Below, in pieces: positions 7,719 through 17,738 of a DNA stretch of 64,000 nucleotides; positions within the stretch are counted from its first letter, which is position 1, and each line of letters starts with the position of its first letter. A program made the translations under genes and the position numbers. The notes under the pieces were generated by a model. That model had not been told where the DNA came from. It saw only the letters and a list, made by a program, of their open reading frames with translations, and searched no databases. The stretch comes from Actinomadura sp. NAK00032 (lineage in GTDB: Bacteria > Actinomycetota > Actinomycetes > Streptosporangiales > Streptosporangiaceae). The stretch covers positions 2,418,001-2,482,000 of the forward strand of contig NZ_CP054932.1 of assembly GCF_013364275.1 (NCBI RefSeq), given 5' to 3'.

Positions 7719-10214
7719 GTGACGGCGAGGACCCCGGAGCAGGACGAGGCCCCGCGGACGGCCGAGGAGGAGCCGGCGGGCTCCCGCCAGGTCCGCCGCC
7801 GGCTGACGTTCGGCGTCGCCGGCGACATCGCCGACCTCCCGGCGGCCCTGTCGCCCTGGCAGCGCGCCTACGAGGCCTGGCGGGCCGCCGGGCTGACCTG
7901 GGGGCACGGTGCCCCGCCCCGCGAGCGCGCGAAGCCGGCGGCGCCCGCCGAACCGAGGCCCGGGGCCAAGGCGCCCAAGCCCAAGGCGGCCAAGCCGAAG
8001 CCCGCGAAGCCCGCGCGAGCCGCCAAACCCGCCGAGCCCGCCAAGTCCGCCAAGTCCGCCAAGCCCGACCCCGGGGACGTGCTGGTCGCCGGCCCTCCGA
8101 AGCCCGCCCGGCCCCCGGCGCAGAAGCCGGTGCTGTGGCGCCGGCTGCGGGTGCGCGCGGCGGTCGGGGTGGCGCTCGTGCTGGTCGCCGCCGGGACGAT
8201 CGTCGTGGTGGAGCAGCGCGCGGACGCGCCCGCCGAGCCGGGCATCCCCGGCCCCGTCGCCGCCGACGGGCTGTTCGCCCTCGACCCGGCCGCGGCGTCC
8301 GACGGCCTCGTCCAGGACCTCACCGCGGTCGCCTCCGCCGGAGCGACGATCGTCGCCGCCGGCACCGAGGGCACCGGCGCGCCCGCCGCCCGTGCCCGCT
8401 TCCTGACCTCCACCGACGCGGGCCGCGCCTGGGCGCTCGCCGAGATCCGCACGCCGGACGGCGCCGCGCCCCCGCCCGGCGAGGCGCCGCGCCTCATCGC
8501 CGGCGCGGCCGGGCACTGGGCGGCGCTCGGCCGGACGCCCGCCGGCGCCGCGGTCGCGTGGACGAGCAAGGACGCCAAGACCTGGACCCGCCACCCGGCG
8601 GGCACCGCCTTCACCCCGGCCGACCAGGTGACCGGCCTGGCCCGCACCGCCCAGGGCTTCCTGGCCGTGGGCGCGGCGAAGGGACGCGCGGTCACCTGGA
8701 CCTCCGCCGACGGGCGGGCCTGGCAGCGCGGCACCGCCCCGGCCGCCACCCGCCTCGACGGCGTGGCGGCGTCCGGCGGCGTCGTCGTGGCGCACGGCAC
8801 GACGGCGAAGAAGGTCGTCAAGAAGCGGGGCCGCAGGAAGGTCACCCGGACGGTGGTCGTCGAAGGGCTGTGGCGGTCCGCCGACGGCGGCCGGACGTGG
8901 GCCGCCGCGACCGTCCCGCAGGCACAGGGCTCCTACGGGGCCGCGAAGGGCCTGACGGCGGGCCCCGGCGGGTTCGCGGCCGTCCGCGAGGGCAGGCAGA
9001 CGACCGGCAGGAAGAAGCGCCGCAGGACCACCCGGTTCGGGGTCCTGTTCACCTCGCCGGACGGCCTCAAGTGGCAGGCGGTGAGCCGGTTCGGCGGCGG
9101 TGGCGTCGAGCGGTTCGGCGGCACGCCGGACGGGCTCGCCGCGATCGTGCGCGGCGCGAAGGGCGCCCACACGATCCTGCGCAGCACCGACGGCCGCACC
9201 TGGCGGCCGGGCGGCACCATCCCGGCGCCGGTGCGCGGCAGCGGCCTGACGGTCGCCGCCGGCGGCGCGCTGGCGATCACCGGCCGGCAGGGCGACGACG
9301 CCTACCTGCACGGCGTCGACCTGGACGCCGTGCCCGGCGCCGTCCACGCGGAGCGGTCGGTCAGGGCGCTCGCCGCGGGCCCCGCGACGGCGGTCGCGGT
9401 GGGCAGCACCAACGGCGCCGCCGCGATCTGGACGGCCCCGGACGGCCTGCGCTGGGCGCGGGCCCAGGTCCCCGCCGGCCGGTGGCTGACGGACGCCGTG
9501 CACGGGAGCCGCGGCTGGGCGGCCGTGGGCCGCACCGCCGGCGCCGTCGCCGCCCCGCTCGTACTGACCTCGCAGGACGGCCAGGCGTGGCAGAAGGCCG
9601 CGTTCCCCGCCGGGCCGGTGCCGGTCGCCGTCGCAGCGGGCCCGTCCGGATATGTCGCGGTGGGCCCGCGCACGGCGTGGCGCTCCGCCGACCTCCGCGC
9701 CTGGAGCCGCGCGGTGCTCGACGGCGTCCCGGCCGACGTCGCGGCGGCGGACGGGGCCTACGTGGCGGTCGGCGCGCGCGGCAAGGCGCCCGCGATCTGG
9801 ACGTCCCCGGACGGCGTGAAGTGGACGGCCGTCAAGGCGCCGCCCGCCTTCACCGCGCCGCTCACCGACGTGGCCGCGCACGGCCGCACCCTCGTGGCGC
9901 TCTCCGCGTCCGCGACCGCGCTGGTCTCCACCGACGCCGGGGCGACGTGGACGCAGCGCAACCTCGGCCCCGGCCTGACCGCCGCCGCCGTCACCGCGAC
10001 CCCGCGGGGATTCGTCGTGACCGCCGACACCGGTGGCGACGCCGCCGTCCTCACCTCCCCGGACGGGACGACCTGGCGCCGCCTCGGCGTCGCCGGGCTG
10101 AGCGGCCAGGGCGAGCAGCGGCTCACCGCGCTGACCGTGATGGGCGCGAACCTCCTCGCGACGGGCACCGACGAGGGCGCCCCCACGCTCTGGCGCACGC
10201 CCGTCCCGAAGTAG
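7719..10214 (+). CDS. Membrane-anchored protein with BNR/Asp-box beta-propeller repeats
   Basis: 831 aa. Cytoplasmic N-terminus with an Ala/Lys/Pro-rich linker (about residues 80-125), one transmembrane helix near 145-165 (VGVALVLVAAGTIVVV), then a large extracytoplasmic region. The latter contains at least ten Asp-box-like units of form S-x-D-G-x-x-W, for example STDAGRAW, SADGRAW, SPDGLKW, STDGRTW, SPDGVKW and SPDGTTW. Such repeats build beta-propellers as in sialidases and photosystem stability factors, but the sialidase Arg triad and FRIP motif are not evident, so I propose ligand or protein binding rather than hydrolysis. GTG at 7719 is chosen because GAAGGAG lies 5 bases ahead; upstream in-frame starts lack this. 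Confidence 0.72.
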   Translation: MTARTPEQDEAPRTAEEEPAGSRQVRRRLTFGVAGDIADLPAALSPWQRAYEAWRAAGLTWGHGAPPRERAKPAAPAEPRPGAKAPKPKAAKPKPAKPARAAKPAEPAKSAKSAKPDPGDVLVAGPPKPARPPAQKPVLWRRLRVRAAVGVALVLVAAGTIVVVEQRADAPAEPGIPGPVAADGLFALDPAAASDGLVQDLTAVASAGATIVAAGTEGTGAPAARARFLTSTDAGRAWALAEIRTPDGAAPPPGEAPRLIAGAAGHWAALGRTPAGAAVAWTSKDAKTWTRHPAGTAFTPADQVTGLARTAQGFLAVGAAKGRAVTWTSADGRAWQRGTAPAATRLDGVAASGGVVVAHGTTAKKVVKKRGRRKVTRTVVVEGLWRSADGGRTWAAATVPQAQGSYGAAKGLTAGPGGFAAVREGRQTTGRKKRRRTTRFGVLFTSPDGLKWQAVSRFGGGGVERFGGTPDGLAAIVRGAKGAHTILRSTDGRTWRPGGTIPAPVRGSGLTVAAGGALAITGRQGDDAYLHGVDLDAVPGAVHAERSVRALAAGPATAVAVGSTNGAAAIWTAPDGLRWARAQVPAGRWLTDAVHGSRGWAAVGRTAGAVAAPLVLTSQDGQAWQKAAFPAGPVPVAVAAGPSGYVAVGPRTAWRSADLRAWSRAVLDGVPADVAAADGAYVAVGARGKAPAIWTSPDGVKWTAVKAPPAFTAPLTDVAAHGRTLVALSASATALVSTDAGATWTQRNLGPGLTAAAVTATPRGFVVTADTGGDAAVLTSPDGTTWRRLGVAGLSGQGEQRLTALTVMGANLLATGTDEGAPTLWRTPVPK

Positions 10215-10233
10215 CGGCCGTCTCCGGGCGATG

Positions 10234-10277
10234 TGTCAGCCTGGGCTGACAAATCTTGGATGTCAGCCTAGGCTGAC
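10234..10277 (+). promoter_or_regulatory. Twin palindromic operators overlapping -35 and -10 of the HTH/Clp-N operon
   Basis: Two related palindromes: TGTCAGCC-TG-GGCTGACA (10234-10251) and the perfect 16-mer GTCAGCCTAGGCTGAC (10262-10277), centres 27 bp apart. A promoter is embedded in them: -35 CTGACA at 10246-10251 (right arm of site 1), a 17-bp spacer, and -10 TAGGCT at 10269-10274 (centre of site 2). The start ATG follows 6 bases after the -10, so the mRNA is probably leaderless. A protein bound to both sites would block RNA polymerase; the HTH product of the first gene is the obvious candidate. Confidence 0.75.
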
Positions 10278-10280
10278 GCC

Positions 10281-10508
10281 ATGACGTCCGTGAGGGAGTT
10301 GGCGGAGGCCGCCGACAGCGCCGATCCCGCCGTGGGCCTCGCCGCCGTGGCGGCGCTGCGCAGGCTCACCGACGAGCTGGAGGCGCTGCACGTCCGCAAC
10401 GCGCGTGCGCGGGGATGGTCGTGGCAGGCCGTCGCCGCCGCGCTCGGCGTGCGGCGCCAGTCCGTCCACAAGAAGCACGCCGCACGGCTGAGCGGGGAGA
10501 GGCGATGA
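10281..10508 (+). CDS. Small helix-turn-helix protein paired with a Clp-N protein
   Basis: 75 aa. The second half is a helix-turn-helix: ARGWSWQAVAAALGVRRQSVHKKH, of which the turn region AALGVRRQS is diagnostic. It corresponds to the HTH part of single-chain HTH/Clp-N regulators such as the one at 36005 in this window. No Shine-Dalgarno precedes the ATG, which sits directly behind the -10, consistent with leaderless translation. Its stop overlaps the next ATG (ATGA), so the two products are made together. Likely an autoregulatory DNA-binding subunit. Confidence 0.8.
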   Translation: MTSVRELAEAADSADPAVGLAAVAALRRLTDELEALHVRNARARGWSWQAVAAALGVRRQSVHKKHAARLSGERR

Positions 10509-11047
10509 CCATGCTCGACAGGTTCGCACCGGACGCGCGGCGCACGGTCGTGCGCGCCGGCCGGCTGGCGGTGGAGGCGGAGCGCGCGAGCCTGAGCGAC
10601 GCGTTCCTGCTCGCGGCGCTCGCCGAGACCCGCCCGGTCGGCGCCGCGCCCGGCGACGTCAGGGCGGCCGCAGGCGCGCGTCCCGGCCGGGACCGCGCGC
10701 TGCTCGCGACCCTCGGCATCGATCTCGACGAGGTGCGGCGCCGCGTGGGCGAGGCCACCGCGGCCCGGCCGGACGACCCGGCGCTGTGGACGCTGCGGCG
10801 CGCACCGCTGCGTCCGCTCCGGGTCACCCTGGCAGGGCCGGGCACCGCGATCGTGCTGGACGAGAGCGCCCGCAAGGCCGTCGAGGTGGCGTTCTGGGCC
10901 GCGCGCCGCGCGCGCCGGGCACACGCCGGTCCGGACGACCTGCTGTGGGGCCTGCTGGCCGACGGCGCCGGCGGCGCGGTGGCCGTCCTCCGGGATCTCG
11001 GCGTCGACCGGAACGCGCTGTGGGCGGATCTCCGCCGGGCGGCCTAG
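10505..11047 (+). CDS. Clp protease N-terminal (Clp_N repeat) domain protein
   Basis: 180 aa, start overlapping the HTH gene stop by 4 bases. Two Clp_N-type helical repeats are visible: FAPDARRTVVRAGRLAVEAE...LSDAFLLAALAE near 6-43 and ARKAVEVAFWAARRARRAHAGPDDLLWGLL near 120-150. There is no AAA+ ATPase module (no Walker motifs), so this is not a ClpC/ClpB chaperone but a stand-alone ligand or peptide-binding domain. Together with the upstream HTH it reconstitutes the architecture of the fused protein at 36005, suggesting a split two-chain regulator. The sensed signal is unknown. Confidence 0.78.
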   Translation: MTMLDRFAPDARRTVVRAGRLAVEAERASLSDAFLLAALAETRPVGAAPGDVRAAAGARPGRDRALLATLGIDLDEVRRRVGEATAARPDDPALWTLRRAPLRPLRVTLAGPGTAIVLDESARKAVEVAFWAARRARRAHAGPDDLLWGLLADGAGGAVAVLRDLGVDRNALWADLRRAA

Positions 11048-11098
11048 CCGCGCCTGCCGGCCGCGCCTGCTCGCCGCGCCTACTGGCCGCGCCTGCTC
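11047..11098. repeat. Four 13-bp tandem repeats
   Basis: Four head-to-tail copies of GCCGCGCCTGCTC (copies 2 and 4 identical, 1 and 3 with two or three changes), beginning on the last base of the Clp-N stop codon and ending 4 bases before the stop of the convergent cysteine-rich peptide. It fills the whole convergent intergenic space; no hairpin terminator is evident there. Confidence 0.75.
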
Positions 11099-11102
11099 GG
11101 GG

Positions 11103-11183
11103 TTAGCCGTTGCAGCCGCAGGAGCAGCCCTTCGCGCACGAGCATCCGCCGCCGTGTCCGCAACTGCAGTCTTTTTTCGTCAT
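11103..11183 (-). CDS. 26-residue cysteine-rich peptide, metallothionein-like
   Basis: ATG at 11183, TAA at 11103; a perfect AGGAGG lies 13 bases upstream of the ATG on the minus strand, somewhat far but strong. The peptide begins MTKKDCSC and has seven cysteines at 6, 8, 14, 16, 20, 22 and 24, arranged as CxC, CxC and CxCxC, plus His10; the remainder is mainly Gly and Ser. That density and pattern is typical of metallothionein-type thiolate metal binding. It is too short for standard gene callers. Two consecutive AAA lysine codons are unusual here. I know no named family for it; alternatives are a bacteriocin-like precursor or a spurious ORF. Confidence 0.6.
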   Translation of the reverse strand: MTKKDCSCGHGGGCSCAKGCSCGCNG

Positions 11184-11253
11184 GGGCGGAAAGTAACCTC
11201 CTGGGCGCTGCGCGGTCTATGACCGTGGCGCGATGTGCAGCTGTCTCCAGGGA

Positions 11254-11293
11254 CACGGGCCGTCCCGTGGCGGGGGACTTGGGACGGCCCGTG
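11254..11293 (-). terminator. Strong hairpin downstream of the 61-residue membrane protein
   Basis: Perfect 13-bp inverted repeat CACGGGCCGTCCC / GGGACGGCCCGTG with a 14-base loop, 14 bases past the stop codon of the minus-strand gene at 11308. It lacks a T-run, as is common in GC-rich actinobacteria. It separates that gene from the cysteine-rich peptide further along the same strand. Confidence 0.7.
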
Positions 11294-11307
11294 CCCGGCC
11301 GGAGGGC

Positions 11308-11493
11308 TCAGAAGTCGATGTGGAAGTCGACGCCGAGCAGGACGAGGACCCACAGGAAGACGGCCAGCAGCGCGCTGACGACGCGCTGGACCAGGCTCTC
11401 GTCGATGTAGCCGCGGTCCCAGGCGATGAACACGCCGATGATGATGTAGATGAGGCCGAGCAGGCTGATGTGCGGCCTGTAACGGGTCGCCAT
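11308..11493 (-). CDS. Small two-helix membrane protein of unknown function
   Basis: 61 aa. Two hydrophobic helices: LLGLIYIIIGVFIAW (about 10-24) and VVSALLAVFLWVLVLLGV (about 38-56), joined by the polar DRGYIDESLVQR. ATG at 11493 has a good GGAGGAG upstream. It has its own promoter region with a 15-bp palindrome at 11557-11571 and its own terminator, so it is an independently regulated unit. Similar short membrane proteins occur widely in actinobacteria; no function is known to me. Confidence 0.75.
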   Translation of the reverse strand: MATRYRPHISLLGLIYIIIGVFIAWDRGYIDESLVQRVVSALLAVFLWVLVLLGVDFHIDF

Positions 11494-11556
11494 GGAGGGT
11501 GTCTCCTCCCGGTGGGGGGTGTGACGAACCCTCGGTGCCCGGCCGGGCCGCGGAAT

Positions 11557-11571
11557 AACACCGGCGGTGTT
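11557..11571. promoter_or_regulatory. Palindrome upstream of the small membrane protein
   Basis: Perfect 7-1-7 palindrome AACACCG-G-CGGTGTT, 64 bases upstream of the ATG at 11493. A second hairpin CTCCC-aaaat-GGGAG (11603-11617) lies between this site and the end of the nuclease gene. Operator role is inferred from symmetry and position only. Confidence 0.4.
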
Positions 11572-11621
11572 CAGGGACATGCCGCGACGATCGTTTCGGT
11601 ATCTCCCAAAATGGGAGGCGG

Positions 11622-13493
11622 CTACTTCCCGGACATGTCGATGCGGACCACCGTCGGGTCGCGCTCGCCCGCCCGGTCCGCGAACTCCGCGTTGCGGTGC
11701 ACGATGTCGAACTCGTGCTTGCGCTTGCGCAGCGACGCGCTCAGCAGGATGTGGTCGAGGTCCTCGGAGTTGCCGCCGGTCACCGCGGTGTAGCGGTCGC
11801 CCGCCGGCAGCTCGGCGGGCAGGTCGGCGAGCCCGGCGCCGGGAGTGCGCCAGGCGCCGGTGGTGAGGGTGCGCAGCGGCGTGGACGTCCCGCGGTCGTT
11901 GAGGTCGCCCGCGACGATCACGCGCGCGTTCGCGTCCACCTTGCGGACCGACCTCACGAAGCCCGTCACCGTGCGGGCCTGCGCGAAGCGGCGCCACTCG
12001 GTGGGCCGGGACGGCGGCTGCCGGCGGCCGAACAGCGGCTGGTCGTCGCCGGTGCTCGGGTACCACCGGTTCGCGATCACGATGAACCGGTGGCCGCGCC
12101 AGGTCAGCTCCCCGGCGAGCGGCTTCTGCGTGCCCGCCCAGGCGGCGTCGCGGGGCGCGATCCGGCCGGGGCTCAGCGTCAGCCCGGCGGTGCCGCCGCG
12201 CGGCACGGCCCTGACCGCGGTGACGGCCGGGTCGGGCCGGTCGGACGGCGCTTCCGGGATCGGCTCGCCGGGCTTGGGGCGGTCGACGAACGCCAGCCCG
12301 CGGTCGGTGCGGAACAGGAACCCGGACCGCTCGTTGTCGCCGTCCGCGCCGCCGTCGGCGTTGTCGCGCGGGTCCACCGAGCGCCAGTCGTAGGCGGGGC
12401 CGCCCGCCGCGCTGACCGCGGTGACGAGCTGCGCGACGGTCTGGTCGGTGGCGGTGGTGCCGTCGTCCTCGGTGCCGCTGTTGTCGCCGACCCCGCTGAC
12501 CGCGATGAGGTCGGGGGAGCGCAGGCCGTGCACGATGTCGTCGGCGAGCGCGGCGAAGCGGGCGGGCGGCGCGTCGGGGTGCAGCCCGTCGAGCGCGGCG
12601 GTCGCGACGGCCATCTCGCCGGGCCGCTGCGGGCGCGTCGCCTCCCGGGCCAGCGTGCCCGCCGCGCGCTTCGGGGTCGCGGTGAGCAGCAGCTTGTAGT
12701 CGCCGTAGGAGTAGTCGAGGACGCCGACGTTCACCCCGGGCAGCCGGTCGCCGACGTTCATGCCGGGCAGCGGGGCGAGCGCGTCGTCCAGGATGATCCG
12801 CTCGGGGTTGGCGTCGCGGTCGCGCAGCAGGATGCCGCCGCGCGCCGTCCGCACCCCGGCGCCGGCGCCGTTGGCGGGCAGCACGGGCAGTTCGCCGTAG
12901 CGGGACGGGCCGACCGCGACGGCGTCGCCGATCGCGATCCGCATGCCTTCGAGCGCCTCGTAGAAGTCGAGAGCCTCGCGGCGCGGGTCGAACCGGCCGC
13001 CCCGCTCCACGTTGCCGTGCCCGCCGTCGATCACGGCGCCGGGCGCCCGGCGGCCGTGCGGGCCGCCGACGACGACCGGCGGCGGCAGCGGCGCCCCGTG
13101 CGCGGTGACGGCGACCGCGGTGGCGTCGATCTCGGTGCGGGTGAGGCCCCCGGAGGACGCGCCGTCCGGGCGGAACTCGCTGACCCTGCCGTCCACCCGG
13201 ACCGCGTCGCCGACGGCGGCGCCGGGCCGGGTGCGGGTGAAGACGTAGATTCCCTCGGACGTCGCCGCGCTGCGGTCGGGATGCGGGTCCTGCATCCAGA
13301 ACCCGTTCATCGTCACCGCCGTCACGACGCCGGGGACCCGGGCGACTCCGGCGCCGTTCAGCGGCGAGACGTGCGCGGCGCCCTGGATGTCGTGGATGCG
13401 GGCGGGACGGGGGGCGGCGGAAGCGGGGGACGCGAGGGCGACGGGCGCGGCGAGCGCCGCCGCGGCCAGGACCGTCCCCAAACCGTGGATCAC
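11622..13493 (-). CDS. Secreted endonuclease/exonuclease/phosphatase family protein
   Basis: 623 aa. Sec signal peptide at the N-terminus (hydrophobic VLAAAALAAPVALA, cleavage near ASA-AP), then an N-terminal OB-like region (VSPLNGAGVARVPGVVTAV, GFWMQDP) as in bacterial extracellular nucleases, and a C-terminal EEP nuclease fold. Catalytic landmarks are DNSGTEDDG, RFIVIANRWYPSTGDDQP, VIVAGDLND and the terminal EDLDHILLS with Asp-His. Probably degrades extracellular DNA or phosphate esters. Start taken as GTG 13493, immediately before the signal peptide; Shine-Dalgarno is weak. Confidence 0.85.
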   Translation of the reverse strand: MIHGLGTVLAAAALAAPVALASPASAAPRPARIHDIQGAAHVSPLNGAGVARVPGVVTAVTMNGFWMQDPHPDRSAATSEGIYVFTRTRPGAAVGDAVRVDGRVSEFRPDGASSGGLTRTEIDATAVAVTAHGAPLPPPVVVGGPHGRRAPGAVIDGGHGNVERGGRFDPRREALDFYEALEGMRIAIGDAVAVGPSRYGELPVLPANGAGAGVRTARGGILLRDRDANPERIILDDALAPLPGMNVGDRLPGVNVGVLDYSYGDYKLLLTATPKRAAGTLAREATRPQRPGEMAVATAALDGLHPDAPPARFAALADDIVHGLRSPDLIAVSGVGDNSGTEDDGTTATDQTVAQLVTAVSAAGGPAYDWRSVDPRDNADGGADGDNERSGFLFRTDRGLAFVDRPKPGEPIPEAPSDRPDPAVTAVRAVPRGGTAGLTLSPGRIAPRDAAWAGTQKPLAGELTWRGHRFIVIANRWYPSTGDDQPLFGRRQPPSRPTEWRRFAQARTVTGFVRSVRKVDANARVIVAGDLNDRGTSTPLRTLTTGAWRTPGAGLADLPAELPAGDRYTAVTGGNSEDLDHILLSASLRKRKHEFDIVHRNAEFADRAGERDPTVVRIDMSGK

Positions 13494-13504
13494 CCGAAGG
13501 ATGA

Positions 13505-15787
<2,283 letters not shown>

Positions 15788-15830
15788 CCGGTCGGGCCCC
15801 GGCCGGCGGTGTCAGTCCCGGTCGGCCGCG

Positions 15831-16946
15831 TCAGCCGCGGCCGGCCGCGGGCACGAGCGCGCACCCGCACGCCAGCGGATCGGACGCCTGCGAGGGCCCG
15901 AGCGGCCGTCCCGCGACCTCCTTGAAGATCCGGGAGCCGGGGGTGGCGTCCGCCAGCGCGTCGGCCGCGAGGATCACCGCGGCCGCCGTGTAGGTGGAGC
16001 GGTCCCCGGGGAAGTGCCGCTCGTTCTCGAACTGCCAGCCCGTCCAGTACGAGCCGTCCTCGTGCCGCAGGTGCTGGATCGTGGTGAACAGCTCCAGCGC
16101 CTGGTCGCGGTCGCCCGCCGCGTCCAGCGCCAGCACCAGCTCGCAGCTCTCCGCCGCCGTCACCCACGGCTGGTCCGACACGCACCGGCAGCCGAGGCCC
16201 GGCACGACGAACGTGTCCCACTGCTCGGCGAACCGGCGCGCCGCGTCCGCGCCGCGGACCGGGCCGCCCAGCACCGGGTAGTACCAGTCCATCGACCAGC
16301 GGCTCTTGTCGGCGAACGCCTCCGGGTGCGCGGCCACCACGTGCCCGAGCTGGTCGGCGGCGAGCTCCCACTCCGGCTGCGGCTCGCCGAGGTGCTCGGC
16401 CAGCGCGACCGCGCAGCGCAGCGACTGGTAGATCGACGAGCAGCCGGTCAGCAGCGCGTGGTCGGACGGCTCGCCGTTCTCGTGCCGGATCCAGATGATC
16501 TCCCCGCGCCGGGTGCGCAGGTCCAGCGTGAAGTCGATCGCCCGCCGGACCGCCGGCCACAGGTGCCGCGCGAAGCCCTCGTCGCCGGTGGACAGCAGCT
16601 CGTGCCAGACGCCGACGGCGAGGTAGGCGGCGTGGTTGGACTCCCCGCCCGGCTCGGTGACCTCGCCCAGCACCCACTTGGCGGGCCAGGACCCGTCCGG
16701 CCGCTGGACGCCCCGCAGCCACTCGTAGGCGCGCCGCGCCTCCGCGCCGAACCCGGCGACGGTCAGCGCCATCGCCGCCTCGACGTGGTTCCAGGCGTCC
16801 ACGTGGCCGGGCACGCCGCCGGTCGGCGAGAACCACGGGATGGCGCCGGACGCCTCCTGCTGCGCCGCGATGCTGCGCGCCGTGGCGACGATGTCGTCTG
16901 CGGTCAGGACGCCGGGAACCGAGGGCGGGACGGTCTCAGACCGCAT
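15831..16946 (-). CDS. Alpha-toroid (prenyltransferase/squalene-oxidase-repeat-like) protein
   Basis: 371 aa of mostly helical hairpins with repeated W/D/G-rich turns: DAWNHVEAAMALTVAGF, GVQRPDGSWPAKW, CVSDQPWVTAAESCELV, HEDGSYWTGWQF. Proteins like this are usually labelled prenyltransferase because of the (alpha/alpha) toroid with QxDGSW-like motifs, but a glycoside-processing toroid is equally compatible. It is the last of three overlapping or close minus-strand genes (GT4, methyltransferase, this); its start overlaps the methyltransferase stop by 11 bases. The trio recurs in actinobacteria to my knowledge, pointing to one glycolipid or glycosylation pathway. Confidence 0.7.
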   Translation of the reverse strand: MRSETVPPSVPGVLTADDIVATARSIAAQQEASGAIPWFSPTGGVPGHVDAWNHVEAAMALTVAGFGAEARRAYEWLRGVQRPDGSWPAKWVLGEVTEPGGESNHAAYLAVGVWHELLSTGDEGFARHLWPAVRRAIDFTLDLRTRRGEIIWIRHENGEPSDHALLTGCSSIYQSLRCAVALAEHLGEPQPEWELAADQLGHVVAAHPEAFADKSRWSMDWYYPVLGGPVRGADAARRFAEQWDTFVVPGLGCRCVSDQPWVTAAESCELVLALDAAGDRDQALELFTTIQHLRHEDGSYWTGWQFENERHFPGDRSTYTAAAVILAADALADATPGSRIFKEVAGRPLGPSQASDPLACGCALVPAAGRG

Positions 16947-17688
16947 CCGCCGTCTCCTTGGCCGGGGACGTGGGCGTGCCCGGCGCCGCGGGCTTGGCGA
17001 AGTACACGACGACGCTCTTGCCGATCAGCGGGTTCATCACCCGCTCGGCGAGCCGCGTCGCCAGCGGCCGCTTCATGATGTCCCACACCAGGACCTGGTG
17101 GTAGGCCTTGGCGAGCGGGTTGCCGTCGTTGTCCACGCCGACCGCGCACTTGATCCACCAGTACGGGGCGTGCAGGCCGTGCGCGTGGTGGTGGCCGCCG
17201 ACCCTGAAGCCGATCGACTTCAGCTTGGCCTCCAGCTCGGCGCGGGTGTAGATCCGCACGTGCCCGCCGGGGGCGGTGTGGTAGTCCTCCGACAGGGCCC
17301 AGCACACCCGCTCGGGCAGCCAGCTCGGCACCGTCACCGCGAGCTTGCCGCCCGGCTTCAGCACGCGCAGCAGCTCCCGCATCGCCCGCATGTCGTCGGG
17401 GATGTGCTCCAGCACCTCGGACGCGATGACCGCGTCGAAGTGGTCGTCGGGGAACGGCAGGTCGAGCGCGTCACCCTGGACGGTCTCGGCGGCCGCGCCG
17501 GCGGGCACCTCGTCCGCCAGGCGCATGGCCCCGAACATCTTCTCGACGCCCGCCAGCTCATCGGCGTCCATGTCGAAGGCCACGACGTGCGCACCCCGGC
17601 GGTACAGCTCGAAAGCGTGCCGTCCGGCACCGCATCCCATGTCGAGGACGCGGTCTCCGGGGGTGACGCGGAACCGCTGGAAATCCAC
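16936..17688 (-). CDS. Class I SAM-dependent methyltransferase (Methyltransf_11)
   Basis: 250 aa. Motif I VLDMGCGAGRHAFELYRRGA near 14-33, motif II VVAFDMDADEL, and FDAVIASEVLEHIPDD near 84-99 are canonical. The annotated GTG at 17688 may not be the true start: AAGGAG ends 16 bases ahead of it, whereas two in-frame CTG codons at 17697 and 17694 sit 7 and 10 bases behind that site and give an N-terminus LLTVDF that I recall in homologues. A CTG start would be unusual. Located between GT4 (50 bases) and the alpha-toroid gene (11-base overlap). Confidence 0.85.
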   Translation of the reverse strand: MDFQRFRVTPGDRVLDMGCGAGRHAFELYRRGAHVVAFDMDADELAGVEKMFGAMRLADEVPAGAAAETVQGDALDLPFPDDHFDAVIASEVLEHIPDDMRAMRELLRVLKPGGKLAVTVPSWLPERVCWALSEDYHTAPGGHVRIYTRAELEAKLKSIGFRVGGHHHAHGLHAPYWWIKCAVGVDNDGNPLAKAYHQVLVWDIMKRPLATRLAERVMNPLIGKSVVVYFAKPAAPGTPTSPAKETADAV

Positions 17689-17738
17689 GGTCAGCAGGGT
17701 CGTGCTCCTTCCGTACAGGGGCGCCCGGCGGGCGTCCC

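Noticed and set aside
7719..10214. Sialidase activity for the Asp-box repeat protein
   Set aside because: Asp-box units are present, but no Arg triad, FRIP motif or catalytic Tyr/Glu arrangement was recognised, and many non-enzymes carry such repeats.
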